Under the pieces are notes generated by a model. That model searched no databases. It was not told where the DNA came from and worked only from the letters and a program-made list of their open reading frames with translations. Shown piece by piece: positions 1 to 11,309 of a stretch of DNA of 64,000 bases. This DNA comes from Peronospora farinosa (Eukaryota; Oomycota; Peronosporomycetes; Peronosporales; Peronosporaceae): NCBI GenBank assembly GCA_947646735.1, contig CANTFK010000153.1:62001-126000 (forward strand). The letters run 5' to 3'. The position numbers and the translations under genes were made by a program. The stretch's first letter is position 1. Each line of letters starts with the position of its first letter.

Positions 1-454
1 TGTGTGTCACTATCAGGCTTTCTGCAGCGATCACACGTATCAGTTTTCCCAAGCAAACGTGTATTATTGTGTTATTTCTTTCAGTACTACTTTCGGCAGT
101 AACACACTCATTCCTACTAAAAGCTAAAGAATCTAGGAGCGTAAACCGTGCAAAGTGTTTTGACCCACAAAGGGTTTCGCTGCACATTTTCACGCCTAAA
201 AAAGTAGTCATTGACTATGGATGTCCTTAGATAGCTACTGTAGCTACTCATACAGAAAAGCTAAGAAGATTAACGGAGTTTAGCTTGGCAAGACGCTAAC
301 CAATCAAGTACCCCTCCAAAGACACACATTCCGGATGTGGAGATGGAGTTGGTGGATCGCGTCATAGTCGATCCAGCAACTAGGATCCGTCTGATTAAGG
401 GCTCGAACACTTAAGATGATAAAAGTGGCAGCTGAAGAGGCTACGCAAATGGTA
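1..454. other. No gene recognised; possible repeat debris
   Basis: This stretch lies just outside the left LTR of the first gypsy element. No convincing open frame, RNA gene or known repeat could be recognised in it. Its lack of long frames in any phase and its position beside old retroelements suggest decayed mobile DNA, but that is inference only. Confidence 0.3.
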
Positions 455-723
455 TGTTCTGTACTAAGAAACCCATTACAAAAGCCTTAAAAGATTAATA
501 CATACTAAGCGTCATATATTATAGGAGGTGCCAGATCCAATAATTTGCATATAAAAAATCGACCTCTATTGGAGTCGTTATCATAACCTAGGGAACAGAT
601 TTGCACTTACTGCGAGTCAAAACAAAAACAATATTAAAACAGAGTTATATTCACGAGTTAATCGAGAGCGCTTCCTCAACGCCCTTTTAGTGTAAGACGG
701 TAACGAATCCGTATCTCGTTACA
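455..723 (+). repeat. 5' LTR of element A
   Basis: It aligns with 6535-6828: both copies start TGT, share a block around cccattacaaaagc / cctattacataag, a block ccagatccaataa / ccagacccaataa, and a strong final block starting gagcgcttcctcaacgccc and ending near ctcgtta. The end at about 723 was taken from the final ..aca before the internal region. A TGG that could begin a primer-binding site lies about ten bases inside. Boundaries are good to a few bases only. Confidence 0.65.
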
Positions 724-734
724 CCTAATAGCAC

Positions 735-1560
735 TTGGTAGTCCTTCCAATGACCAGATTCGAGATGAACATGGACGAGTCTTCGGTGGCTTCGGCGGTC
801 TCGCTGGAGCATTCTGACTTCCCTCACCTCACCACGATGGAGTGGCAAACACTACACCGCCGCGAAACGGTGTCTGGTAAATCTATTGTGACGTCGGTGC
901 TGAGCACAGCGACGCCTGATCAACACCGTGCTGCCGTACAATACTACATGGTGTGCGAGCTCGCCGAAGCAAATTGACGAGTATTGACCTCCTCGCGCAC
1001 TTCGCACCATGAAGCTATCAAGATGGAGACATCTACCTACTCCGGTGACGGCCCGAATCGTCTCCCCCGTACTCGCTGGTTTCGTGAGTTGGATATCGCT
1101 GGTTTCGCGAGGTGGATATTGCGATAGCGTCAAGATTGATTGACGCTCCGACGGCCAAGGTTAATTTCTGCTGTCTCAGCTTGTTGGCAAAGCTAAGCGA
1201 TGAGCTCTTGGGAAGCTCGTCGTAGATGAATCGGCGTTCTCTACGCTGGACGATATCCAGCGTGATTACGATTGGCATTCGAGCCTCCCCAAGATGAGTC
1301 TCGCTTGCGTGCAGACTTCTTCTCTCTCCGACAGGGCAAGCAGTCGATGCGTGATTACGTGCAGAGGATACGGCATCTCGCTTCGTGTAATATCACGCAG
1401 CCAATCGGCATACCTCGGTCCACCGTACGACGCAGCGGATATCATCTGTAACCTGAGCCATTCGATTGGACTCACGTCAGTGTCGTAAACAAGCTCACCA
1501 CGACTAGAAGTCAGCACAGAGAGAGCGATGTCTTTTGTGTTTGATATAGTGTTCAGTCAC
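735..1560 (+). pseudogene. Gag remnant of element A
   Basis: The first frame (735-977) encodes an acidic 80-residue N-terminal piece that ends at a stop. Further on, near 1325-1420, the plus strand reads a stretch beginning LRQGKQSMRDYVQRIRHLAS, the typical retrotransposon Gag capsid signature in which Gag molecules pack the RNA. It is out of frame with the first piece and soon interrupted. No zinc knuckle could be followed. The gene is broken in several places. Confidence 0.6.
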
Positions 1561-2161
1561 ACTGATGGAGCCAGAAAACGAGGCGGTTGAATAGCGGTTC
1601 CCGCATAGAAATTGGTCAAGCAGGGGTTCCGATTTCTAGCGAGGCGGTCGAGAAGGAATTTTGCGTGCAAGCACATCGGCTGAGCAGAGGGTCCCAATGA
1701 ATTTTGAGGCGGTCGACCAAGGGCTCCCACGTACAAACACATCGGCCGAATAGAGGCCTTAGAGTGTAACTGAGGCGTTCAATAACGAGCTTCCACATAC
1801 AGTCGACGACGAGTCCCGTCTTTACGAGAATGAGCGGACTGTGAATTCGCGTGTGACCGACGTGGTCGCGACCGAGCTCGTCTAGAGGGGAGGACATTAT
1901 ACTCCAGCGATAGCGACGATCCAGTCTCGAGCAGGGGCTCGAGATGCAAGAGAATCGCAAGAAAGGAGCACACCATCACCGAGACGGCGATAATCACGTC
2001 AAGACGCTGATGCAGCTGATTCCGTAGTGACGGAATCCGTATGTGCACTTGAATATGTGGAGGGATCCCCACATCGTGGCCGCTACATTGAGGTAGCGTC
2101 CCACCATGCACTGCTACAGATATCACATCTCTGCCGGACCTGACATGGAAAGACTTCCTTC

Positions 2162-5100
2162 ATGACCTCAAGGCCGACGACATCGAGCAAGTGTGCATCA
2201 TTTCAGCCACCGAAGCAGCCAGTGAAGAAGTTCTGGAGGCTCGCCCAAAGAACGTTAAGCCTAAATAAGCGCGCGAAGAACGCTTCGCGGCACAGTCTTG
2301 GGATGCTCTTCGTGCTTCGGACAACCCTGTCTACGATATCACCCGTGAGTACGCCGATATTTTTCCAGAGAAAATTCCTGCTGAGCTTCCAGCAGATCGT
2401 GGAGTGCGGCACGAGATAGATCTTGTACCAGGATCGAAGTACTGCGTGACGCGGCAGTGGCCGCTACCGCGTGATCAAGTCATCGCTATAGATGAATTTT
2501 TTGAGGGTCGCCGTAATGCTGGTCATGTCCGCGAGAGTATCTCGCCATATTCGAGTCCGAATTTCTGTGTGAAGAAAGCCACCGGCGGTTGGCGCATTGT
2601 GCACACTTTTAACAAGTTGACTGACGCCACAATCCCGGCTCAAACGCCGATTCTCGAAAAGACATGGTATTAGATACCATGTACGGGAGCGAAATCTACA
2701 GCGTCATATAGATCTGACTGACGGTTTCTATCAGATCCTCATGGGAGACAGTGATATCCCGTTCCTTGAGATCAGCACTCCAAGCGGGGTTCTTCGGGAG
2801 TGGCTAGTCATGTCACAAGGTCTTAAGAACGCTCCAGCTACGTTCAATCGAATGGTGACACAAGTACTTCGTCCACTTTGCACCAAGTTACTTAAATGAC
2901 ATCTTTGTTAACATCCGAACAGCTCAGGGCTACGAAGGTCACCTTCGACACTTGAATCTTGTGTTTCAAGTGATGTGCAAAATCAAATTGTATGCAATTT
3001 GAAGAAATGTGCCTTCTGAGCTTTCGGACTTTTAGTTTTCGGATGCTATGTTAGCAAAGAATGTTTCGTGCTGATCCTAAGAAAGTTTCGTCATAAAGTT
3101 CCTGGGCAACGGCCAGGAACCCAACTAGATTACGCCAGTGGCTCGGCCTGGCGTATTATCTGCATAAGTATACGCGAAATTATGCTGAGCTGACTATACT
3201 TTGCTTAAGAAAAGTGCAGTCTGCTTATGGAGGCAGAACATTAATCTGCGTTCGAGTTCTTAAAGAAGAGCTTGCCCGATTCGCCAGCGCTAATGCTATC
3301 TGATGACTTTCAGTGCTACAACAACGTTCCGCACGGGGCGTGGGACGCTGTAGAAGCGCTTTAAAGACGTTTCACGTTGTATGAGACGCAAGAAATTTCA
3401 CTATAGGATGTGCTCTCATGCAATTTAATGGCGACGGTCGAGGACACGTCGTGAGTTTTCAATCACGACAGATGAAACCTGCAGAGAAAAACTATCCGGT
3501 ACACGACAAGGAACTTTTGGCTATGCGCTACGCGCTAATCAAGTTCAGAGTATATTTGCTCGGCGAAAAGATGTTTTCTATCGATAAAGATCACGCATCA
3601 TTGTGTACCGCCGTCAAGAGCCCTCACTTGTTCCAGCGTATGGCACGATGGTTGTCATTCTTCGCCAAGTATAATTTTGTGGTGCATTACAAGCCTGGCA
3701 AGAATAACATTCTCACTGACGCGCTTTCTCGTCGTCCAGATTACGATCCTCGGCGCGGCATGGGTCATCAATCAGAGGGTGTTGATGACGACGATAATAT
3801 GCAGCGCGTGTTGCAATCAGTTGGGGATCAATTCAATGATCTCAGGACACGTGCTGTCGATACGAACTGAGATCGCTGAATCCTACGCAAGATATTACTT
3901 CTATGCGGGAACTATCGAACAATTTAGACCTTTTAGTGAAGAAGGATCACTCGCGATGTTGCCGAAACCAAAATGCGAGCGATATCATCAAGCGTCACGC
4001 ACTTGACGGGTCGTAGCTGACGTACACGATGGACGACTTTAATTCCCCGCGCGTCGTCATCCCTGCTGATGACGACCTTCGAGCCCGATTGGTTCAAGAA
4101 TTTTACGACAGTCCAGCTGGCGGACACCTGGGTCGCAAAAAGAAGTTTGCGGCTATTTCTCGCGTATTTTCTGGCCGCGAATGTATAAATACATCCAGAA
4201 ATGGGTGCACTCCTGAAAAACTGCCAGCGTGTGAAGCCCGCGCCGTCTTCACAAGCCCCATTGCGTCCGCTTTCGATTGCTACGGAAGCCTGGCGCTCGG
4301 TCAGCATGGATTTTATCTTTGGCCTTCCACCGGATGAACAGAAACGCACGGGCGTATTGGTTCTAGTGGATCGATTCAGCAAAATGGTGCATTTTGCTCC
4401 GGTCTCCACCCACATTACGGTGGAGACGACAGCGAAGATCTTCATTGATCTTATCTTTAGGCATCACGGCTTGCCAGAATCTATTGTTTCGGACCGTGAC
4501 CCGCGTTTCACTTCGGCTTTCTGGGCCGAATTATTCCGGCTATTAGGCACGCGGTTGCTTTATGTCTACGGCGGTCCATCTAGAGACGGATGAGCAAACG
4601 GAGCGTGTGAACAGAGTGCTCGAAGATGTCTTGCGCAGTTATGCAACATCGTTCTCGTCATGGAGTTCATTTCTTCCACTTGCAGAGTTTGCAATCGACA
4701 ATGCTGTCCATGCGTCAACCGGGTTGACGCCCTTTTTCGTTAACAACGCGAGGCATCCTCGCGTTCCGGCGCTGCTTGCTCTCTCAGCTTCAGAACACCC
4801 AGTCTCCAAGCTTGGTGGGGGAGTATCTACGGATGGAATTGTGCCGAAACTATTGATGATTGATTACGATGCGCATAAGGTTGTTGCCGATGCACCTAAT
4901 ACTGGTAATTTTGTGGTCAACGTCATATCGACTCCTGACGCGATGCTTTCCATCGCGTATCCCGTTGCCAATTTTGCTCCTAAAGAGGATACGTAGCCTG
5001 CAAGTTCGGCTGTAGTAACCTAATTCCTACTATTACGACAAGGAACCACGCGTTTTGTGCGTGATGCATTACAAGAGGCAGTCGATAAGCAAAAGGAGAA

Positions 5101-5425
5101 TGTAGACAGAAGAGGTCGAAAGAGTATGTTGATATTTCGAGAAGGTGACAGAGTATTGTTATCAACAAGTGGATTACCGAACACCTCAGTGACGAATTTG
5201 GGCGCTAATAAGTTAGCGCCAAGATTTATTGGTCCATTTCGGGTTGTTAAGGCGCATGGTGACGCTTACACGCTAGACATACCTACATCTATGCGTTTGC
5301 ACCCTACGTTCTATGTCGGGCGCCTCAAGGCCTTCCTACCGGAGGATCTCCCTCTAAATCTTCCTCACTCTTTTGAGCTACCTCAAAGTCCGACATCCCT
5401 TGACGAAGAAGCTGACGACGACTAG
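2162..5425 (+). pseudogene. Broken gypsy pol (RT, RNase H, integrase) of element A
   Basis: Pieces in several frames read as one decayed polyprotein. 2404-2673 and the following bases give the reverse-transcriptase fingers and palm (DLTDGFYQI, SQGLKNAPATFNRM); the YxDD-type site region is damaged near 2890. 3418-3870 is RNase H (HDKELLAMRYAL, then the YKPGKNN..DALSRR end). 4029-4590 is the integrase zinc finger and core (GHLGRKK, SMDFIFGLP, SDRDPRFTS); 4562-5000 continues past the third acidic residue. 5057-5425 is the integrase tail with the GPFRV..LHPTFYVGRLK signature. Stops and frameshifts separate the pieces, so no functional enzyme can be made. Confidence 0.8.
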
Positions 5426-5699
5426 GACCGAGTACAGCCCGACCGTGTGCAGACTCGTTCTGCTGGGGTACTCTGAATGCAGTCATTTCAAGTCGGCGTA
5501 GGCTCTCAGCCAGAATCTACTGCTCTCGTCGAGCCCACTCAGCAGTCTCAGTTGCAGCAGTCGCACGATCACGAACACTCTCCGCCATCCAGCGAGAATC
5601 AAGTAGGGCATTCTTCGAATTTTGGGACTCCAGCGCAAAGAAGACGCATCTCGTCGTTAGACTGTACAGGCGTCTAATTGTGCAAATCGGCGCTCACCG

Positions 5700-6415
5700 C
5701 CAGAGATCTTTCGTCGTAATGCTCCTCCACCCTTGTTTGATGCATCGGGTGCGCGCGCCACTGGACCGTTGGTCGAATTGTCGAACACAAGGATTACAAG
5801 CCCCAGACGCCGAGTAGTGACGTGGCGCAAACGAAGAGCCATGTCGAGAAACATTACAGGGCTCGCTAGTTCATATATTTGCCAGCGGACGACACATGAG
5901 ACACTATAAGTATGCTGGTCTAGGATGTTCCAAACGTGGTATAGGATCGTGAGTCCAGTATGAAGACGGCTACCGCGACCGACGCTGCCGATTCTATCCC
6001 CGATCTCGCGAGCCGTAATGCTCGCGAGCAACGAATTTATGACGACCTCCTGAGCAACTGCGAGACCTATTATGAGCCTCGAGAGCATATGGATGATACG
6101 GTTGACGACCTCGGCTACGTGAACGCCCACGGCGATCGTAAGGGCGTGTTCTCACTCGTCGTGGCTCAGAATCTTGGAGCTCCGAGAGGCTCCGCTCAAA
6201 CAGGCGATCCATGGTCGGAAATGCTGGGGCATTCCCCACGCTTAGACAAGCAGTATCGCGGAAAGTGGTCCTTCATCACCTCCAGTGGCTCGGGTTCAAC
6301 AGCACCTTCGAGACTATACAGACCCCACGGCTTCAAGTCTCCATCCATGACCTGCGGCGCCTGCTCTCTTCGGATCGTCGCTTGGTTTCTCCAGTTCCGT
6401 TGTCAGGGATGTTAG
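5700..6415 (+). pseudogene. Degenerate 3' coding tail of element A, possible chromodomain
   Basis: After the integrase tail the plus strand holds short frames, including 5960-6415 (151 residues) and a region near 5760-5940 where a VGRIVEHKDYK-like string resembles the start of a gypsy chromodomain. A second piece near 6260 reads LHHLQWLGF, which is also chromodomain-like. The frames are broken and alternate, so this is a relic at best, and the chromodomain call is tentative. Confidence 0.35.
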
Positions 6416-6534
6416 TAGGTGCATGCTGAACAGTTGTGTTAAACCGAGCAGGTTCAACGTGACGCCGTTGATTAAGAAGGTTTTTATGCGGTTCGCGCTT
6501 TCGTTCAGGTCAGCACACCTTAAAGAGGGGAGGA

Positions 6535-6828
6535 TGTCATGGGGCAACCTATTACATAAGTAGCTAAAAGAATAATACATAATTACATAATTAGGCATAA
6601 GGCAGTATATGATTAGCGGATACTGCGCATCACTCTTATAATTTGTTTATTATCAAAATGCCAGACCCAATAACTAATTAATAGTAATTCGACCTTTATT
6701 TGAGTCCTAAAATCTACATTCGCACTTCGTATTAAACAAAAGAACGGAGTTAAATTTACGAGTTAATCAAGAGCGCTTCCTCAACGCCCATCAAGTTTAA
6801 GGCGGTAATAAGTCTTTATCTCGTTAAC
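6535..6828 (+). repeat. 3' LTR of element A
   Basis: It starts TGTCATGGGG directly after a polypurine tract at about 6522-6534 and runs to about 6828. It shares the ordered blocks described for the left copy, with many substitutions and small indels. The divergence between the pair is the main evidence for great age. Confidence 0.65.
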
Positions 6829-7684
6829 GCACGCATGACAAAATCAATTCCACTTCCGGACGCGTGCCAGACGCGTTTCGGCCCGCCACCGCGGGTTTCG
6901 TCAGCTGCTTACCGCCGCAAAGTGATTTATTTAAGTGCAGTATCCTCTGCCGCTGCCATACGCAACGAACATTCCATTACTACCTTGTGACAGACTATTT
7001 TAGCATTAGTCAATAGCCTTCACCGGCGTACATCAAGCACCCCGCTAGATAAATATTTTTGCTATCCAGCACCCCCCTCGCCGGTGAGAGTGTGCAACTT
7101 GGTACTCGACGCTACGAGCACGATCGTTGACTGCTTATCTTGAGCATTCCTATATACAGTATACGAAGCTGGCTGCTTGTACGCACCCATTCCTTGCGTC
7201 GCCTTGAGCATCCCGCTAGTGTATAACGACTTCAGCGCCGTCCTTGCATCGACCCGCTCAACTCATCTTTAGTTTGATGGAACACGGACTCCTGGCGCTA
7301 CTTCGTTGTCTTGCACTTGATTTATAACCGTCTTTACGTCTTCTACATCGCTGTCCTTCTTCGTGGCTCCATGGCTCCGCGTCGTATTTCAACTGTGGGC
7401 GCACCAGCCGCTGCTTCCTTTGTTTTGTCATCCATCTTCCGTGTATTCGTGCTTCTCCTGAGCCAACTGACTCAAATCCAACTGATCATCACCTCGCTAA
7501 GTCTTCTGTAACGCGCTCCTTTGTTTCCCAATCGTGCAGCAGCTCTTTCTCATTCCAGGTGTTCCGTAGCCCTCGTATCTGGGTACTTGCAATATAGTTT
7601 TTCAGCCACAATATCATATAAAAGGAAAGGTACTAGCGGGAATCTTTGTCGGACATTAATGAGTACGAGGAGCGGGTCGAATAA
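6829..7684. other. Spacer between elements A and B, no gene recognised
   Basis: 856 bases with no supported gene. A 66-residue frame (7311-7511) has a hydrophobic C-terminal half but no recognisable family. GC-rich inverted pieces near 6860-6900 and C-runs near 7070 look like old LTR material, although no partner copy was found in the window. The last four bases (ataa) are the left target duplication of element B. Confidence 0.35.
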
Positions 7685-8826
7685 TGTGGTGAAGTGCTAA
7701 TTTTGTGATATGGAGGTCCCGGACTCCAGTTGGATTCAGAGTATAGGCCGTGGGTCAGGGACAGGGGACCAGAGAGACAGGGGCCTCAAAAGGGGAGCGA
7801 CCGTTAGTGGAGGACAATCCGCAGGATTCGCCGAAGAAAAATCAGTATCAGGGTACCGGTTAACCGGTACCAAAGGGAGTTGATCATGGCCGCTCATTGA
7901 TCGACCTGGCCCCTCGTTGGTCGACCCGGTCCCTCATTGGTAGACCTGGGGCCCTCATTGGTAGACCTGGTCCCTCGTCGGTCGACCCGGTCCCTCATCG
8001 GTCGACCCAGTCCCTCGTTGGTCGACCCGGTCCCTCATCGGTCGATCTGGGTCCCTCGTTGGTTTACCTGGGTCCCTCATTGGTTGACCTGGGTCCCTCA
8101 TTGGTCGACCTCGGCCCCTCGGGGTTCAGCGACTCCGGACCAGTTGACACAAGGATCAGACTAGTCGACGCAAGGAATCAGAGCTTCAGGCAAGGATAGA
8201 GTAAAGGAGTTAAAAGGATAGGACTATATTAAATACTACTCAATTTGCGATCTACGTGGCACGACTCCGTCACCCAAGAAGGACTTGTTCTAAGTTACTC
8301 ACTGTTCCGGGAAGGGATATATTTTGGCCCCCCGTCGAAGACAGTCGTGTAGCGAAGTTCAAGGGCGAATAGAGCTCCAGGATATATTTGGCCTGTGAGC
8401 TCGTTCGAGTAGCAACACCCCCAAGACCCGCTATCGGAAGCGGTCTCCCTCACCTCAAGGTCCGGGAGCAACGTAAAGGTCAGGTGGTTAATACCCCTGA
8501 AACAGAAGGAAAAGGCCAGGGACAACAAGTGCCCCTGAAGAATTTGGCTCTAAGTCCACTCTCGACAAAGTCGATCGAGTGGCCACCTACCGGCCCACCG
8601 AGTGAAGCATATCCACTCGAGGCCCCCCCCCAGGTCTACCTCCCTCAAGGCAGACATCTACATCGTCACCAAGTCCTCCGAAGAGTGCAACCCGCCAGCC
8701 GACGGGTACACAAGGTGAGAGAAGGTTCATACGCGGCATCGGGGTACCTCCTCCGACAGTCGGCAGTCCGGCACAGTGAGTGGTTTGGGGTCTCATCATA
8801 CAATTTTGAGAACCCACTCCACCACA
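7685..8826 (+). repeat. 5' LTR of element B
   Basis: 1142 bases, TGTGGTG...CACCACA. It contains a minisatellite at about 7892-8121. The copy differs from the 3' LTR by about ten substitutions and by one C in a C-run near 8625. Frames inside it on either strand occur in both LTRs and show no protein family, so they are treated as non-coding. Confidence 0.93.
7892..8121 (+). repeat. About 21-bp minisatellite inside the 5' LTR
   Basis: About eleven imperfect copies of a 20-22-base unit of the form ccctcattggtcgacctgg stand in tandem. The same array is in the 3' LTR (about 18914-19143). Roughly two to three decayed units also occur outside the LTR, just after pol, near 16545-16600. The repeated unit carries GTCGAC palindromes. 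It could be a promoter or enhancer array, but nothing in the sequence proves this. Confidence 0.85.
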
Positions 8827-8827
8827 A

Positions 8828-8845
8828 TGGTGCGCGTGCCCGGAT
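8828..8845 (+). promoter_or_regulatory. Candidate primer-binding site of element B
   Basis: One base after the LTR end the sequence reads tggtgcgcgtgcccggat, beginning TGG as expected for pairing with the CCA end of a tRNA that primes minus-strand synthesis. Which tRNA matches cannot be decided by eye. A search of oomycete tRNA 3' ends for TCCGGGCACGCGCACCA-like termini would decide. Confidence 0.55.
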
Positions 8846-9197
8846 CTTCGGAAGACGCGGGATTTCACCGCGAGTCCCAAGATGATAAAGATGTTCATGT
8901 CAAGAAGGAGCACAAGACCGAAGAGTCACGGGATGACCGATCGCCAGTGACTCAAGAAGAAACAAACAAAGGATCGAAGGACCGACCGGACCTTGGGAGG
9001 GGCCCGGTCAACATGGTCGAGGTTTGATTTATTGAAGAAAAACCTAAATGCCCTCCCTATGTCCTCTAAGAGGACACCTCGGGTCATGACCCCTACCATG
9101 ATCCAGAGGACCATCAGCCGACGGTGAAAAATGAGAGGCTAAGGTCCCCAAAAAACAACAAAACAAGATCGCGCAATCCAAGCCGACGAAGCTCCGG

Positions 9198-11309
9198 ATG
9201 AAGGCACCCGGAAACACCAAGTCGATAAGCCCCGAGAGGGAAGGACTGGCGTCTTGGACAGACGCTGATGTCACGAGGGCCTACCACCAGCGCAAGCTGA
9301 ACGCGTTCCTGGAGAGCGACCCCGTCGCGAAGATCCTGGAGATCCGACAGCTGGGTCAACTCACTGGGCCGGTGTCGACCCTGCCACGGCTGCACTCCGT
9401 CACGGACGCGATCACAGCGCTGGTCACCATGCTACGTGAAGCGAACATGGTCGCAGGTCGGTTCGACCCGGACGACCTGCTATCCCTGGGGTTCGACAGA
9501 ATCACAACAACGTTAGAGCACATGCACAAGCGACTGTCGATCCTGGTGGGTACCACACCAGCAACGGAACACCCACCTCTGGTGACACCTACACACATGC
9601 GGTCCAACGACAGCCAGATGACGCTTCAGGACATCACGGTGGGTCCCCACATGTACGGAGCCGCCGGCCACCCAGGGGCGAATCAAGACCCATCTCAACA
9701 CCGGATGCCAAGCGGCCAGAGGGAAGCAGCACCGTGGTCCCCAGGATCGTCCTCAACTGGGTCGGTCACTAGGATGCCCCTAGGCCCTACTGGAGCGGCG
9801 CTGCTCCAGGCCCGAGCGCGCAGCGCGGAGCAGGAGCCAAGTGGTCTTGAAACGGTGACGCGTGGCAAGAATGAAAATCATTCCGATTTTCAGCCAATGG
9901 AAAATCAGCAAGAGAAAAAATTGGAATTTGCTCTGCCCCGTGACGAAGATGCTGGGAAGGACCTACCTACCCGGTAGGCGATTTGCAGACCCTCTTCGAC
10001 GCGGCGATGGCAAGATTTTTGAATGAACGCCAAGTACCGCGGGCACACCCTAACGGGAGTGTAGCAGGAGGAAGACCAGAGGCGCAAAGGACGACCGCTC
10101 ACCACGACCAGCATCCAGGCATACAAATACCAAGAGGCCACACGATGACCGACGTCGATATGGAATCCGTCGCTTCCTGTGAGTTCGACCCTGACAACAT
10201 GGATTTCAGGGGACCTCAGTCGATGATGGCGAACGCAGCGCTGGGACAGATGCCAAATATGGTCCCTCGCATCAAACTATCGGCGACCTCGGTCCTTAAA
10301 GAATTTCATGGAAGAGACCAAGACGAAGACAGAGCGCGCAGCTGGGTGTCGACGGTCAAGACAGCATTCATAAGAGACCAAGCACCAGATGATGAACGAT
10401 GTCTCGTTTTTGGAGGATTGCTGACTGGACCGGCACAGAATTGGTACCGTCAACTGGGTCGCTCAGCCGAGGAAACTGGAAGGTACGGGGGTACCGGTCG
10501 CCCGCCAGTACTACCATGCGAAGAAAAGGTCGGAAGAGACCCCGCTGGATTAGCTGTACCGCCTGAATGTGCTTGGAATCAGGGCGAAGATGAAGATTAA
10601 GGATGGGTCGCCCAAGATTCAGAAGGATCACGTCGATCACTACATTTTGACGGTGGACGACCCAGAGCTAGCAGACAAGTTGACTATGCTGCGTCTGGCG
10701 GACGTGGAAGAATTGGAGGAAGTATTGATAGCATGTCAGCGGACGAAGGCAAGACGAGGCAAGATGCTGTTTGGATCAAACAAGTTTCGTCAGAAGGCAC
10801 CGGCACTACCCGAGAGGCCGAGAGATCTAAATCGCCGCTCCATACATGCAGTACGGACGCCCCTGGAAGACTCGAGCTCTGACGATTCCAGTCCAGACTC
10901 CTCGGAGAATGAGGGAGATCTTAGACGAGTCTACCTTATGGAGAAGGAAGCGGGGAGGGATCCAAGTGTGAGGTTCTCAAAGAATCTACCGACTAGGGAG
11001 GCCGACCAACATCGCCAGGCAGTAGACCAGCGACCCGGCCCATCATCAGCGACCCCAAACACGAGATGTGCATATTGCGGGTCCAAGAAACATGGAGATC
11101 TGAATTGCTGGAAAAGATTGACCTGCGACCGCTGTGGAAGGAAAGGTCACCCGTCTGACCGCTGCCTGTTTGTATGCCGGGGTTGTGGAGAGATTCACGA
11201 GATTGGGAAGTGCCAGATGGAGGAGTTCTATAATTTGTTCCGTCAATGGTACAACCCAGCCAAGCACGCAGGGATGTTCCCGGAGAAACTCGAGAAGATG
11301 GCAAATTAG
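9198..11309 (+). pseudogene. Gag of element B, frameshifted and with a nonsense codon
   Basis: Three plus-strand frames (9198-9977, 9983-10600, 10569-11309) together give a Gag. The middle frame has the capsid core (FHGRDQDEDRARSWV, LTGPAQNWYRQL). The third continues it (KMKIKDGSPKIQKDHVDHY, KLTMLRLADVEELEEVL) and ends in cysteine-rich knuckles (CAYCGSKKHGDLNC, CDRCGRKGHPSDRC, CRGCGEIHEIGKC) that would bind RNA. Between about 10465 and 10570 the homologous reading (VARQYYHAKKRS) lies in another phase and meets an in-frame TAG near 10553, so the reading frame is lost at least twice. The zinc-knuckle and capsid wording match a Gag family I recognise from Phytophthora genomes. Confidence 0.8.

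Larger units (their letters stand above)
455..6828 (+). mobile_element. Old degenerate Ty3/gypsy LTR retrotransposon (element A)
   Basis: Two diverged LTRs (about 455-723 and 6535-6828) bracket a decayed gag-pol in plus orientation. In order one can read a Gag remnant, reverse transcriptase pieces, an RNase H, the integrase zinc-finger/core, an integrase tail and a possible chromodomain remnant: the Ty3/gypsy order. A purine-rich tract (aaagaggggagga) sits directly before the right LTR, as a polypurine tract should. The two LTRs differ at roughly a third of sites over the alignable parts, no target duplication is evident, and the coding region has many stops and frameshifts, so the copy is old and dead. 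The exact LTR ends are approximate. Confidence 0.8.

Noticed and set aside
3933..4445. 170-residue minus-strand frame in element A
   Set aside because: It is the antisense shadow of the integrase zinc finger and core on the plus strand.
8587..8913. Minus-strand 108-residue frame overlapping the LTR end of element B
   Set aside because: It lies mostly within an LTR, occurs partly in the other LTR copy, and shows no protein family.
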